Virus record (IMG/VR): IMGVR_UViG_3300031951_000126
Coordinates: 1 to 64,000 of that record
DNA: 64,000 bases
Reading direction: 5' to 3' (one strand)
DNA from: a virus
Shown: positions 5,423 through 12,736 of the stretch, piece by piece
Layout of the letters: every line of letters starts with the position of its first letter
Position numbering within the stretch: the first letter of the stretch is position 1
Position numbers and translations under genes: made by a program
The notes under the pieces: generated by a model
Told to the model about the DNA's origin: nothing
Seen by the model: the letters and a program-made list of their open reading frames with translations, nothing else
Database searches by the model: none

Positions 5423-6445
5423 TTATTTAATTCTACCCTCTACGATGCGGTAGTTTGTTACCTCAAAATCCTCATTATCAAATACTTTTACGTGTGCAAA
5501 TCCGTGTGTAAATTTGTTAATTGGCATATAGTCAGGGTGGAGTTCGCACAGGCAGGCCACCGACCAGCAGGTTGTAACCTTCCCGTTGATGTTTGGCTCG
5601 GTATGCTCCGATGTCTGGTGGTGGTGTCCGCAGATTGCGTTGTCCTTGGCCCGGAGATAAAGTCCACGAGCGATGTTTACTGGGCTGAACATACTTGAGC
5701 CGAATTCGTGTCCATGTAACGCCACCAGCTTGCCCATTTTAACAAGTTGCTTGTCTGGAATGAACGTGATGTTCAATTTATCCAGATGTAGGATAGATTG
5801 CAGGGAAAACTCCTCAATTCCTACAAGGTCCGATGCGTTATTGATCAGGTAGTGGTCCCAGCGGATATCGTGGTTTCCTGCTTTGAAGTATATTGCTTGT
5901 GTAGGGAACAGTCGTCGCAAGGTGTAGAGAAAGTCTCTTGCCATGTAGATTTCTGTGGCGAGGTCCCTTTTGCGCGGGTCTTTTTGGAAACGGCTGATCG
6001 CGTAGAAGTCGATGAGGTCCCCATTAATGTAGATTGTGTTGACCTCATTTTCAAGGCCGTACTTGAGTGCAGCTGTGAGGGCAGGAATGTTGTGATATGG
6101 TACGTGAATGTCGGTGAGAAATAGGATATCATTATGATTGACTGGAAATTTATACGGATTGTATTTGTTCTCCTTTGAATCTGGAAGACCCAAGGGATTA
6201 TTTTCGGGCATCAGCTCATTAATGATTTCCTCGAATGCGTTTACTATTGCTTGTGGTTTTAGTCGAGCCTTTTTTACCGGCTCTTTATGTGAGTTTTTCT
6301 TTTTCCATGCCATAAAAGATCTCTTAAAGGAATCTAGGCTACATCCAGTTTCGGTTTTGTGCCATTCCTCTTCAAGTTTTTTGTTCTGACTTAGGTCTCG
6401 CGAATCGTTGAGAATGTTCAGATAGTTTTGTACGTTATTTTTCAT
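5423..6445 (-). CDS. calcineurin-like metallophosphoesterase
   Basis: 340 residues. The C-terminal two thirds carry all metallophosphoesterase motifs in order: DIH (Asp112, His114), GDLID (143-146), GNHD (190-193), HGHE (244-247) and GHHH (273-276). The family uses two metal ions to hydrolyse phosphodiester or phosphomonoester bonds, and many phage members act on nucleic acids. The N-terminal ~100 residues are helical and basic and may bind DNA or a partner. It follows a TATATTTG element at 6461-6468. The exact substrate cannot be read from sequence. Confidence 0.85.
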   Translation of the reverse strand: MKNNVQNYLNILNDSRDLSQNKKLEEEWHKTETGCSLDSFKRSFMAWKKKNSHKEPVKKARLKPQAIVNAFEEIINELMPENNPLGLPDSKENKYNPYKFPVNHNDILFLTDIHVPYHNIPALTAALKYGLENEVNTIYINGDLIDFYAISRFQKDPRKRDLATEIYMARDFLYTLRRLFPTQAIYFKAGNHDIRWDHYLINNASDLVGIEEFSLQSILHLDKLNITFIPDKQLVKMGKLVALHGHEFGSSMFSPVNIARGLYLRAKDNAICGHHHQTSEHTEPNINGKVTTCWSVACLCELHPDYMPINKFTHGFAHVKVFDNEDFEVTNYRIVEGRIK

Positions 6446-6460
6446 TTAGTTGATATATTG

Positions 6461-6468
6461 CAAATATA
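6461..6468 (-). promoter_or_regulatory. -7 element upstream of the phosphoesterase gene
   Basis: The minus strand reads TATATTTG 15 nt before the ATG at 6445. The -33 region falls in the T-run of the preceding terminator and has no clear TTG, so the promoter may be weak or activator-dependent. Confidence 0.5.
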
Positions 6469-6481
6469 ATCACCATCACCG

Positions 6482-6511
6482 AAAAAAAACCGCCCCTAAT
6501 CAGGAGCGGTT
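6482..6511 (-). terminator. intrinsic terminator after the two-helix membrane gene
   Basis: On the minus strand the stem ACCGCTCCT / AGGGGCGGT (one mismatch) with a GATT loop is followed by eight T. It separates the 6806-6597 gene from the phosphoesterase promoter. Confidence 0.8.
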
Positions 6512-6596
6512 CACACAAACGAAATGATTAAAACAAACTGAACTTGCGCCACAACAACGCAACTCAGCAAATGTATCAACAAACATTTTAGTTTGC

Positions 6597-6806
6597 TCAT
6601 TTTCTTTTGATTACGATGACTTTTTGCTTTTTATTTTCTGACCTCATTCCCCTCTTCCAAGCCATGTATTTGATTGGGAGTATTGATCCAATCGTTAATG
6701 CACAGCCCAATGCACTTGCATAGTTTTTTTGCACAATAGAAAGTGCAAAACCAATAAAAAATGCAACAAGGAATGACGTGAGTGTAATGTTGGGAAGCTC
6801 CAACAT
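6597..6806 (-). CDS. two-helix small membrane protein
   Basis: 69 residues from the ATG at 6806. Two hydrophobic segments (about residues 9-26 and 30-47) are followed by a strongly basic tail (KRGMRSENKKQKVIVIKRK). An upstream TTG at 6896 in frame is part of the -7 promoter element and cannot be the start. The size and shape fit a class II holin or a small inner-membrane protein, but it is far from the lysis genes, so no role is assigned. Confidence 0.6.
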   Translation of the reverse strand: MLELPNITLTSFLVAFFIGFALSIVQKNYASALGCALTIGSILPIKYMAWKRGMRSENKKQKVIVIKRK

Positions 6807-6893
6807 ATGTCGAATAAATGATTTTTTTAGTTCCAAAATATGAATTGTGTTTTTGGGGTTATGTCTCCCATTATGATCAATGTCGCTGGGACG

Positions 6894-6927
6894 CAAATAT
6901 ACATCGTTTTATTTTCTCCATTTTCAA
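6894..6927 (-). promoter_or_regulatory. promoter of the two-helix membrane protein
   Basis: Minus strand TTG (6927-6925), 23-nt spacer, TATATTTG (6901-6894). It leaves a leader of about 85 nt before the ATG at 6806. Confidence 0.55.
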
Positions 6928-6963
6928 CCCAGGTAAACCGCTCGAATATCCGTGACTCAATGA

Positions 6964-6996
6964 TTGACATTATGGGGTGATTTTAATTTATCTTTG
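6964..6996 (+). promoter_or_regulatory. promoter of the isolated basic protein
   Basis: TTGACA starting at 6964, 22 nt from TTG to TATCTTTG (6989-6996). The ATG at 7012 follows 15 nt later. Confidence 0.7.
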
Positions 6997-7011
6997 CTAA
7001 AACTAGTGGCT

Positions 7012-7302
7012 ATGAGAAATAAACTTGCCGGTAAATCTTTGGGGAAATCTAAGTCTGCCAAGCATTATGCAAGTAATGCAGAGTCCAGAGAAAAGAAAGC
7101 CGATTATGATAAAAAATATCACTCGACTGAAGAAAGGAAAAAGTACCGAGCATCCCTTAACCGCGCCAACCGCAAGGCAAATACCTACGGTAATGGCGAC
7201 GGAAAGGATATGTCCCACACCAAGTCCGGTAAGATAGTTAAGGAAAAGCAATCTTCTAATAGGGCTAGGAATGGTCATAACGGAAAGTCTTCTAAGAAAT
7301 AA
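7012..7302 (+). CDS. conserved basic phage protein (KKYHST.ERKKYRA type)
   Basis: 96 residues, extremely rich in Lys, Arg, Asn and Ser. The core KKYHSTEERKKYRASLNRAN and a downstream TYGNGDGKDMSHTKSG stretch match, from memory, a small protein family common in marine phages with no known function. It sits alone on the plus strand inside a minus-strand block with its own promoter, and its last 11 bp overlap the end of the convergent gene. An in-frame TTG at 6964 is part of the promoter. Nucleic-acid binding is likely from composition. Confidence 0.75.
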   Translation: MRNKLAGKSLGKSKSAKHYASNAESREKKADYDKKYHSTEERKKYRASLNRANRKANTYGNGDGKDMSHTKSGKIVKEKQSSNRARNGHNGKSSKK

Positions 7303-7570
7303 GTCCGTAGTTTAGCTTATCGTATTGGTCAAGATTAATCAACTTGCCATCGAATTTTCCACGGTAGGTACAATCGATAATCTCACAATCTCCACTAGTT
7401 CCCCAAGCCAAAGCCATTGCGCGGATATGTTTCTTAACGGCCTCAGTGCTATTGAGTATTTCTGAGGTTTGCAATATTTCGTTGTTTTCCCCAATTGTTC
7501 TAACACGAAAGGCGTTAATCTTTTTACCGTCAATTGTTCGTCTTGCATCTTTGATTTCAATTCTGCCCAT
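7292..7570 (-). CDS. YegP/DUF1508-like small protein (weak)
   Basis: 92 residues. The stretch from RIEIKDARRTIDGKKINAFR through VKKHIRAMA has the strand-strand-helix pattern of the YegP (DUF1508) family, in which a short beta hairpin is followed by a helix starting after a Ser/Thr-x-x-x-A turn. The likeness is modest. Last gene of the replication block. Function unknown. Confidence 0.55.
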   Translation of the reverse strand: MGRIEIKDARRTIDGKKINAFRVRTIGENNEILQTSEILNSTEAVKKHIRAMALAWGTSGDCEIIDCTYRGKFDGKLINLDQYDKLNYGLIS

Positions 7571-7826
7571 CTTCTATTTTTTTAAGTTCGTTAAATTGTC
7601 CACCAAGCCAAAGGTACATATCCTTACCTGTAAGTTCATACAGTCGCTTATTAATCAACCTCATAAGGCTGTAATCTCTCTTGTAATCTCTAGATGGCTT
7701 GTACACACCCTTCTTTTTAGGGTATTTGGCGTCAGCCTTCAGCATTTTATGCCTTAGTTTCCGAAGGTGCTGTAACTCGGTCGATGTCGATGGAGTAGGA
7801 GGCAAGGATATCTGGATTCCGTTCAT
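7557..7826 (-). CDS. small basic protein of the replication block
   Basis: 89 residues, basic and mostly helical, with a Pro/Thr-rich N-terminus. Its start overlaps the end of the DnaA-like gene by 80 bp in another frame and its stop overlaps the next start by 14 bp. No motif recognised. Its position suggests an accessory replication role. Confidence 0.55.
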   Translation of the reverse strand: MNGIQISLPPTPSTSTELQHLRKLRHKMLKADAKYPKKKGVYKPSRDYKRDYSLMRLINKRLYELTGKDMYLWLGGQFNELKKIEDGQN

Positions 7827-8232
7827 TGAAAAAGTCTAATAAAAGTTCTTGTTTGGTTGGATCTAGGTCGGCAATGAAGTGACGTATTTTATTGCGGCGT
7901 ACCGCGTTGTATGAGTAATCACCCCTCACGGTTTTGATTGCGTGACAGACAGTTGAATGATCTTTGTTAACTGTTCTGGCAACCTCTGCTAAACTCTTGG
8001 TAGAGCAAACTTTTACAGCAGCCATGTATACATGGCGAGCCAAAACTATGTCAGCATAACGCTTATCACTCTTGATATCCGCAGTAACAACATTGAAGTG
8101 TTTGCTAACCTTTTCTAATATTTCATTTTCATGCGGATTATCTACCTTGTGTAGGTATTCGTAAATCTTCGTGAACTCCGCTCGTCTTGTAACCGGAACC
8201 ATGTCCACTAGGTCTTTGAATGTATATCTCAT
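7747..8232 (-). CDS. DnaA domain IV-like DNA-binding protein
   Basis: 161 residues. Residues about 36-103 match the C-terminal DNA-binding domain of the initiator DnaA, including the signature-like helix VNKDHSTVCHAIKTV (88-102), which corresponds to the DnaA-box-reading DHxTV motif. The ATPase domain of DnaA is absent. The protein could mark the phage origin, compete with host DnaA, or regulate transcription at DnaA-box-like sites. It lies downstream of SSB and primase-helicase genes, fitting a replication role. Confidence 0.8.
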   Translation of the reverse strand: MRYTFKDLVDMVPVTRRAEFTKIYEYLHKVDNPHENEILEKVSKHFNVVTADIKSDKRYADIVLARHVYMAAVKVCSTKSLAEVARTVNKDHSTVCHAIKTVRGDYSYNAVRRNKIRHFIADLDPTKQELLLDFFNERNPDILASYSIDIDRVTAPSETKA

Positions 8233-8253
8233 TGTTCGTTTGTTTAGTTAAGC

Positions 8254-8288
8254 CGTGGCGGGTTTGCTTGCATTTATCCCCCGCCACG
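8254..8288 (-). promoter_or_regulatory. intercistronic hairpin between SSB and DnaA-like genes
   Basis: A perfect 9-bp inverted repeat (CGTGGCGGG, 8254-8262, and CCCGCCACG, 8280-8288) fills the gap between the two genes. No T-run follows, so it is more likely an mRNA stability or processing element than a terminator. Confidence 0.55.
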
Positions 8289-8302
8289 ACTCTTGGTTAA
8301 GA

Positions 8303-8938
8303 TTAGAATGGCAATCCGTCATCGTCCGGATCTTCAACCACCTGCGGGGCAGCATATGAATCCAACTTTTTTACAGAGCTAACCGCCTTTACTTGGGGAA
8401 GGAAAATATCGTTGAGGTGCTTCTCAAAGAACTCCTGGCGCTCTGAGTCATCCCACACAACCTGTCCCTTTACCTTGATCTGTTTCATTTCAGGCATATT
8501 GCCTGGGTTGTCCTTAGTCCAACCCCACTTGATGTCTTCCTGGCCATGACGCAGGTACAACATGGTACGTGTCTTTCCGTCGATCTCCTTTGACCACGGG
8601 GTAAGAGTAATCTCCTTACCTGCATCAATGTTAGGCATTGACAAAAAGAAACCTGATGAGTAACGTGAACTCCACGGCATCTGAATCTGATACTCGTTGT
8701 CACCATCTTTCAGAACAACACAGAGCTGATCGCCATACCCTTGCTCGGACACTCGCTTGAACACGTCTGTAATATATCCTGACAGAGATGTGTAACGCTC
8801 TTCGTACCAAATCTTAGTACCGTCTTTGCTGTTACACTTAATTGAGCCTGCCGTGCCTTCTGCGACACGCTTGGCAATCTTACCGTTAGAAATACTAAGG
8901 TAAGTACGGTTTGATGAACCACCTTGATTTAATCCCAT
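8303..8938 (-). CDS. single-stranded DNA-binding protein (OB-fold, SSB-tail)
   Basis: 211 residues. The C-terminus DPDDDGLPF is the acidic tip that bacterial and phage SSBs use to dock partner proteins. The body is beta-rich with many aromatic residues, as expected of an OB fold. It would coat and protect single-stranded DNA during replication and recombination. It has its own promoter at 8971-9001 and sits between the primase-helicase and the DnaA-like gene. The OB fold is inferred. The tail is directly visible. Confidence 0.8.
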   Translation of the reverse strand: MGLNQGGSSNRTYLSISNGKIAKRVAEGTAGSIKCNSKDGTKIWYEERYTSLSGYITDVFKRVSEQGYGDQLCVVLKDGDNEYQIQMPWSSRYSSGFFLSMPNIDAGKEITLTPWSKEIDGKTRTMLYLRHGQEDIKWGWTKDNPGNMPEMKQIKVKGQVVWDDSERQEFFEKHLNDIFLPQVKAVSSVKKLDSYAAPQVVEDPDDDGLPF

Positions 8939-8970
8939 AGATTTTTTGATTAATTAATTGGTTATATTTG

Positions 8971-9001
8971 CAAATGTAGCATATGTGTTTCTTTTGTGCA
9001 A
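8971..9001 (-). promoter_or_regulatory. promoter of the SSB gene
   Basis: Minus strand TTG (9001-8999), 20-nt spacer, TACATTTG (8978-8971), in the gap after the primase-helicase. The -7 element abuts a plus-strand TATATTTG (8963-8970), giving two back-to-back -7 boxes, though the plus copy lacks a well-spaced -33. Confidence 0.7.
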
Positions 9002-9017
9002 GAAAAAAAATGTTAAA

Positions 9018-10958
9018 TTATTCCCAAGCCTCCTTGTATCCGTTTGGATGCTGGATATCCTCGTTCCATTCCTTGGCCTCCTTAGAGTCGGTCCAGTTTC
9101 TATTTGGTTTAATCGCAGAGGTCTTTGGTTCCTCAATAGCGGCCTGCACATATCTGCCGTCAATCGCCTGCTGTAGGTAATCAACCCCATCAAACGTAAA
9201 CCTGCGGGTATTCCTTTGCAACTGAAACTCAAAGAAGCCCTTTATACCCACGATCTTTTGTCGGCGGATCTTCTTACTGTGGAACTCGCAGATCGGGCTT
9301 TCTGGGGCTGTCTGAGCGAACGGACGGTGGTATATTAGGATGTTATCAGCCTTGTTGTTCCACATCGCACCGTCTGCAAGGTCAAATACCTCCGGACATG
9401 GGTAGTTGCCGTCATCACCCTTCCTCATCTTGTGAGGGTGGACCACGATGTCGAAGTATACGTTGTTCTTTCGTGCGAACCGGGTACAATCCGACAGGAA
9501 CGTCTCCAGGTACTTGTCGCTGCGTCCTCCTCCCTTCGTATAATCATTTGCCATTTGATTGAACGGGTCGATGACAACTCGCTCCACACCATGCTTGACG
9601 ATGAGGGTAAGGAATACCTCCTTAACGTATTCGGGAGTAGGGCTTACACTCTTGGGATAAACCATAAAGATGTGTTCCCCAATCATCTTGTACACCTTCA
9701 TGTACATATCGTATGACGGACGGTTAGGGTTGTTGGGTGTGCAGTCTTTCCCAAAATAGATCTCCACAAGGTCATGGTAGAACTGCTCCGCCGGTAATTC
9801 CTCAGGAGTAAATATGGCCACCTTCTCCCCGAATCTGACTATTCGGAACACCATCTCCCACTTCATGAACGACGACTTACCATAGTTCCCTATACCGGAA
9901 ACAATTGTTAAATCGCCCTTCACTCTTTTGAAGTGTTTGTCAAGTAGTGGAACACCCAGAGGTTGAGCTGCACGATATCCGTGTAAGTAAATGTCGGAAG
10001 CCTGCTCCATAACTTCTTCCGCATAAATCACGTCATTCGCCGCAATATTCTCCGCATCTTCTGCGGTAATTACAATGTCAACCTCCACTCGGTTAGTCTT
10101 ACTAACCAACTGATCCTTGGTAAACTCGGCTGTGTTCCATTGGTTCATATTGGCCCTGTATGCGCTACGAATAGCCTGTCTACACTCGCGTTGGCTGAAA
10201 CTAGCATCAGGCACAACGTAGGTCATCATCATGTTGTAACAGGTCTCCTCAAGCATCCCGAACCGGCAGCAGCTTGCAGCCAACTTGAACACAAAGTGAT
10301 TCCTTTCCCCCTCGCGGAACGCATCACCCTTTGATGTCATCCACGTAAGAAGGTTTTGGAATATCTTGTCGTCGTCGTTAATCGTTTCCGTAGTTGTGCT
10401 TTGGGGCAACCTTTTATCGGCCTTATTTACCGGCAACTTGGAGTAGACCTCTGCGTTCGGGTTGTAATAAAGCTCTGTGTCATACGACTCGAAGCAGAGG
10501 CGGGAAACATTACGGCCAGTCTTATCAATGTCTGGAAACTCCACCATTAAGGCATCAAAATGCTCTTTATGTTTTGTTTTCCATTCAATTTCGACCAAAG
10601 CCTTCAGCCCCTTTCCGGAAGGTGACACCCAAACAGCCGTGATGTAACTTATAAGTGACAATTCATTTCTCTTTTGGGCAATATTTGTCACATTATCGAA
10701 ATCAAGCACGATGTATCCGGAGTGTTCGACAAGTTCGGAGTCCTTTCTTTTGGAGAATGTGCCACTAAAACATACAGCGGGGAGTTTTTTCTTTAAATCG
10801 TCGGCCTCCTTCTTAGTCTTGGCTTCCCTCGCCTGTTCGACAAGTACCTTTGATTTTCCAGTCCGAATTCGTTCAAGTGCGCCCAGCACAGTAATTTGGT
10901 GTCCTTGCAGGTCGTTGAAGTCTTTGTAGATTGATACCTTACCATGTATTGTTGTCAT
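9018..10958 (-). CDS. primase-helicase (VirE_N/BT4734-like primase fused to DnaB-type helicase)
   Basis: 646 residues. The N-terminal ~170 resemble the VirE_N/BT4734-like domain of Bacteroidota replication proteins, with GYIVLDFDN (Asp86, Asp88 as likely metal ligands) and a WVSPSGKGLKALVEI strand. A helical linker (about 195-275) resembles a primase C-terminal segment. The C-terminal part is a RecA-fold helicase with Walker A SGIGNYGKSS (354-363), Walker B VVIDPF (461-466) and a VVHPH motif (506-510). It would prime and unwind DNA at the fork. The start overlaps the upstream replication gene by 20 bp. Confidence 0.85.
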   Translation of the reverse strand: MTTIHGKVSIYKDFNDLQGHQITVLGALERIRTGKSKVLVEQAREAKTKKEADDLKKKLPAVCFSGTFSKRKDSELVEHSGYIVLDFDNVTNIAQKRNELSLISYITAVWVSPSGKGLKALVEIEWKTKHKEHFDALMVEFPDIDKTGRNVSRLCFESYDTELYYNPNAEVYSKLPVNKADKRLPQSTTTETINDDDKIFQNLLTWMTSKGDAFREGERNHFVFKLAASCCRFGMLEETCYNMMMTYVVPDASFSQRECRQAIRSAYRANMNQWNTAEFTKDQLVSKTNRVEVDIVITAEDAENIAANDVIYAEEVMEQASDIYLHGYRAAQPLGVPLLDKHFKRVKGDLTIVSGIGNYGKSSFMKWEMVFRIVRFGEKVAIFTPEELPAEQFYHDLVEIYFGKDCTPNNPNRPSYDMYMKVYKMIGEHIFMVYPKSVSPTPEYVKEVFLTLIVKHGVERVVIDPFNQMANDYTKGGGRSDKYLETFLSDCTRFARKNNVYFDIVVHPHKMRKGDDGNYPCPEVFDLADGAMWNNKADNILIYHRPFAQTAPESPICEFHSKKIRRQKIVGIKGFFEFQLQRNTRRFTFDGVDYLQQAIDGRYVQAAIEEPKTSAIKPNRNWTDSKEAKEWNEDIQHPNGYKEAWE

Positions 10959-11580
10959 CTTGAATAGGTGTTTGTTTTATTGTTTTATTTTGTGTTTCGT
11001 CTTCCCATCTTCTGTCACGAAGGTATCGTACAGGGTCTTTCCAATACTTGGGTTCGCGACCCGATTTATGGTTACCCACGCCTTCTACAGCAAGTATGCG
11101 ATCCTCAGCAGAGAGTTTGTTCCATACAGTTAAGGTCTGTTTCTTATCCACCTTCTTGTTGTATGCTTGCCAAAAATCCTCAAAAGAGTATTTATATGTT
11201 ATTTCTTTTTTTGTATTATCTATATATGTAGTGGCGGGTTTTCGGATATCGGGTTTTCCGCTTTCCGTTAAACCGCTCTCGGTTGGCTCGTAGTAGACGA
11301 TGTAATTAAATCCCCTTGACAACCCATCATTACCAATTATACGCACCGAATGTATGTACCCTAAAAGCTCCAACTCGTCCCAAGCGCTAGATATTGAATC
11401 CTTACCATCTAGCGAGTAATCGGTCAATTTGCTTTTGTAAATAACCCAATCATGGGGGAGGGACAACAGAAATGACAATAGCCCCTTTGCTTTTAGGCTT
11501 ATTGACTTGTCCCTTAAAAATTCAGTAGGAACCATCGCAAAAGGCACGTTCCTGGTTTTAACAATTTGTCCTGTATTCAT
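10939..11580 (-). CDS. replication initiation-like protein with N-terminal helix-turn-helix
   Basis: 213 residues from the ATG at 11580. A longer form would need GTG at 11607 inside a terminator hairpin. The N-terminal ~90 residues (VPTEFLRDKSISLKAKGLLS... then AWDELELLGYI) have the winged-helix pattern of phage replication proteins of the DnaD/RepA type. The C-terminus carries a FEDFWQAYNKKVDKKQT segment typical of DnaD-like or helicase-loader proteins of Bacteroidota phages. Next comes the primase-helicase, so a loader or initiator role is likely. Translation starts only 12 nt after a strong terminator stem. Confidence 0.7.
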   Translation of the reverse strand: MNTGQIVKTRNVPFAMVPTEFLRDKSISLKAKGLLSFLLSLPHDWVIYKSKLTDYSLDGKDSISSAWDELELLGYIHSVRIIGNDGLSRGFNYIVYYEPTESGLTESGKPDIRKPATTYIDNTKKEITYKYSFEDFWQAYNKKVDKKQTLTVWNKLSAEDRILAVEGVGNHKSGREPKYWKDPVRYLRDRRWEDETQNKTIKQTPIQDDNNTW

Positions 11581-11616
11581 AAAATAAAAAAAGCTCGCAA
11601 GAACCACTTTGCGAGC
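11581..11616 (-). terminator. intrinsic terminator in the replication-operon leader
   Basis: On the minus strand, a perfect 8-bp stem (GCTCGCAA, 11616-11609; TTGCGAGC, 11600-11593) with loop AGTGGTTC is followed by TTTTTTTATTTT and then the ATG. Its position between promoter and first gene makes it an attenuator, or the 3' end of a small RNA with read-through into the operon. Confidence 0.8.
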
Positions 11617-11692
11617 CTTTAGGTTGGTAAGAGCAATTCATTACCTTCCAACCCTCGTTTACTGTGGTTCTTTAGCAAACGAGGAGTGAAAT
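11581..11692 (-). ncRNA. structured leader RNA with predicted loop-loop pairing (attenuator)
   Basis: A leader of about 112 nt from the 11699-11729 promoter. Order on the minus strand: hairpin 1 with an 8-bp stem (11684-11677/11660-11653), hairpin 2 (11653-11641 with 11630-11622), then the terminator hairpin (11616-11593). The loop of hairpin 1 contains AAGAACCAC (11672-11664), exactly complementary to GTGGTTCTT (11607-11599) in the terminator loop and upper stem. The pairing could stabilise a compact fold or, by invading the stem, prevent termination. The same plan occurs at 57020-57121. Confidence 0.7.
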
Positions 11693-11698
11693 ATTGGG

Positions 11699-11729
11699 CA
11701 AACATAAACTAACCACGCGAGGTTGTCAA
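11699..11729 (-). promoter_or_regulatory. promoter of the replication operon leader
   Basis: Minus strand TTGACA with TTG at 11729-11727, 20-nt spacer, TATGTTTG (11706-11699). Transcription would begin near 11692. Confidence 0.75.
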
Positions 11730-11917
11730 GTGTTTTCTTCATTATTTTTTATATGCCAGGTTTCGCAATCCCAGCACATATAGACTTTTTGGTCGTAATC
11801 ACAATGAGACTCAGCCTCTTTGCGAGTTTTATAGGTCCGCTTTCCGCAGCCATAAATAGAGTTCTTCATCATGAACCAAATGCAAAATATTGTAAGTACG
11901 ATAGAAACGATAAACAT
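11726..11917 (-). CDS. membrane-anchored zinc-ribbon-like small protein
   Basis: 63 residues. An N-terminal hydrophobic helix (IVSIVLTIFCIWFMM) is followed by a small Cys/His domain: CGKRTYKTRKEAESHC, then YMCWDCETWHI. The pattern of a Cys, a YKTRKEAE helix and a CxxC..WH knuckle is a common phage zinc-ribbon type, usually without the membrane helix. It is the first gene of the minus block, transcribed from 11922-11951. Function unknown. Confidence 0.65.
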   Translation of the reverse strand: MFIVSIVLTIFCIWFMMKNSIYGCGKRTYKTRKEAESHCDYDQKVYMCWDCETWHIKNNEENT

Positions 11918-11921
11918 AGCG

Positions 11922-11951
11922 CAAATTTACACTGTTTAATCTTATTTCCAA
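11922..11951 (-). promoter_or_regulatory. leftward promoter at the early/late divide
   Basis: Minus strand TTG (11951-11949), 19-nt spacer, TAAATTTG (11929-11922), ATG at 11917. With the plus-strand promoter at 11960-11989 it forms a divergent pair at the boundary of the replication and late modules. Confidence 0.7.
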
Positions 11952-11959
11952 GCAAGAAC

Positions 11960-11989
11960 TTGACACAGTGTTGTTTTTCTGTATATTTG
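11960..11989 (+). promoter_or_regulatory. rightward promoter of the late operon
   Basis: TTGACA with TTG at 11960-11962, 19-nt spacer, TATATTTG (11982-11989). The ATG at 11994 follows after only four bases, so the transcript is probably leaderless. Confidence 0.75.
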
Positions 11990-11993
11990 CAGC

Positions 11994-12215
11994 ATGACAA
12001 ACTTGAGACCACCAGACGGAAAAATATTTGTTGACGTTCTTGAAAAAGAAAAGGGCAACGTAACAGCTGTAATTACCCACGTTGGAAAAGAGGTAGATGA
12101 AGAAATAGCGATCGGTAAAAAAGTTTCGCTTGCCAAACTTCCAGACATGGTTGAATTGCAGGGAGTTGAAATGTATTCAATCCACTCATCATACGTACAG
12201 TTTATTTATGAATAA
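11994..12215 (+). CDS. short GroES-like co-chaperonin homologue
   Basis: 73 residues. It starts with LRPPDGKIFVDVLEK (compare the GroES start RPLxDRVxV), has TAVITHVGKEV and AIGKKV in the places of the GroES G-x-V..G and GDxV turns, and ends with VELQGVEMYSIHSSYVQFIY, matching the GroES C-terminal pattern of dG.EY.I...DILA. The mobile loop that contacts GroEL is missing. It probably forms a GroES-like barrel, perhaps as part of a mixed ring with the product of 12733-13536. The role in capsid folding is inferred from T4 gp31 and from position. Confidence 0.65.
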   Translation: MTNLRPPDGKIFVDVLEKEKGNVTAVITHVGKEVDEEIAIGKKVSLAKLPDMVELQGVEMYSIHSSYVQFIYE

Positions 12216-12510
12216 GGTAGACAACTGGAAAAGGGCGATATCTATTATCAATACAATGATTGATGAGAAGATTGAGATTTACGAGGTGATGAAGATTTTC
12301 ACCCCAATGGCATCTTCTGCTCGTAGAAATCTTTTGTATTGCAATCCAAGCATCAGTTCTGATGATTTGGATCAGGTTGAAAAGGCCATTTCGAGATACA
12401 AGAATACGTTGGAAGAAATAGGAAAAACACAAGTTGAGACTCGCATTAAGCGATCAACTTATTTTCAAAAACTGAAAGAGCATTATGATAAGGACAAAGA
12501 CAAAAAATAA
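12208..12510 (+). CDS. helical protein, unknown
   Basis: 100 residues from the ATG at 12208, which overlaps the previous stop as ATGAATAA. The product is charged and helical, ends in a Lys/Asp-rich tail and has no clear motif. It lies between two GroES-like genes, so a chaperone-related or assembly role is conceivable but not supported by sequence. Confidence 0.6.
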   Translation: MNKVDNWKRAISIINTMIDEKIEIYEVMKIFTPMASSARRNLLYCNPSISSDDLDQVEKAISRYKNTLEEIGKTQVETRIKRSTYFQKLKEHYDKDKDKK

Positions 12511-12736
12511 TTACCATAAGATCATTGAGGTTTATCAATACTACATAGACCGCGAGAACGTGGATATGAAAGATGTTGAGCGATTGATGAGTAATTGGGA
12601 CGCAATAAATTTATTTGGCACATATTCATCACTCAGACGAGGCGTGAATAAGATAAAAAAGAAGATGCCAGTAGGTAAAAAGAATTTTGATACACAAAAA
12701 GCCCTATTTGACATTTATAAAAAATCAACAAAATGA
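12485..12736 (+). CDS. small helical protein, unknown
   Basis: 83 residues, basic and helical, overlapping the upstream gene by 26 bp and the next by the ATGA tetranucleotide. It shares general character with its upstream neighbour (Lys-rich helices, YQYYIDRENVDMKDVERLMS near the N-terminus resembling that protein's ..MIDEKIEIYEVMKIF region), so the two may be diverged duplicates. Confidence 0.6.
   Translation: MIRTKTKNNYHKIIEVYQYYIDRENVDMKDVERLMSNWDAINLFGTYSSLRRGVNKIKKKMPVGKKNFDTQKALFDIYKKSTK

Noticed and set aside
11581-11607. GTG start at 11607 for the replication protein
   Set aside because: It lies in the loop of the terminator hairpin. The ATG at 11580 is just downstream and gives a normal N-terminus.
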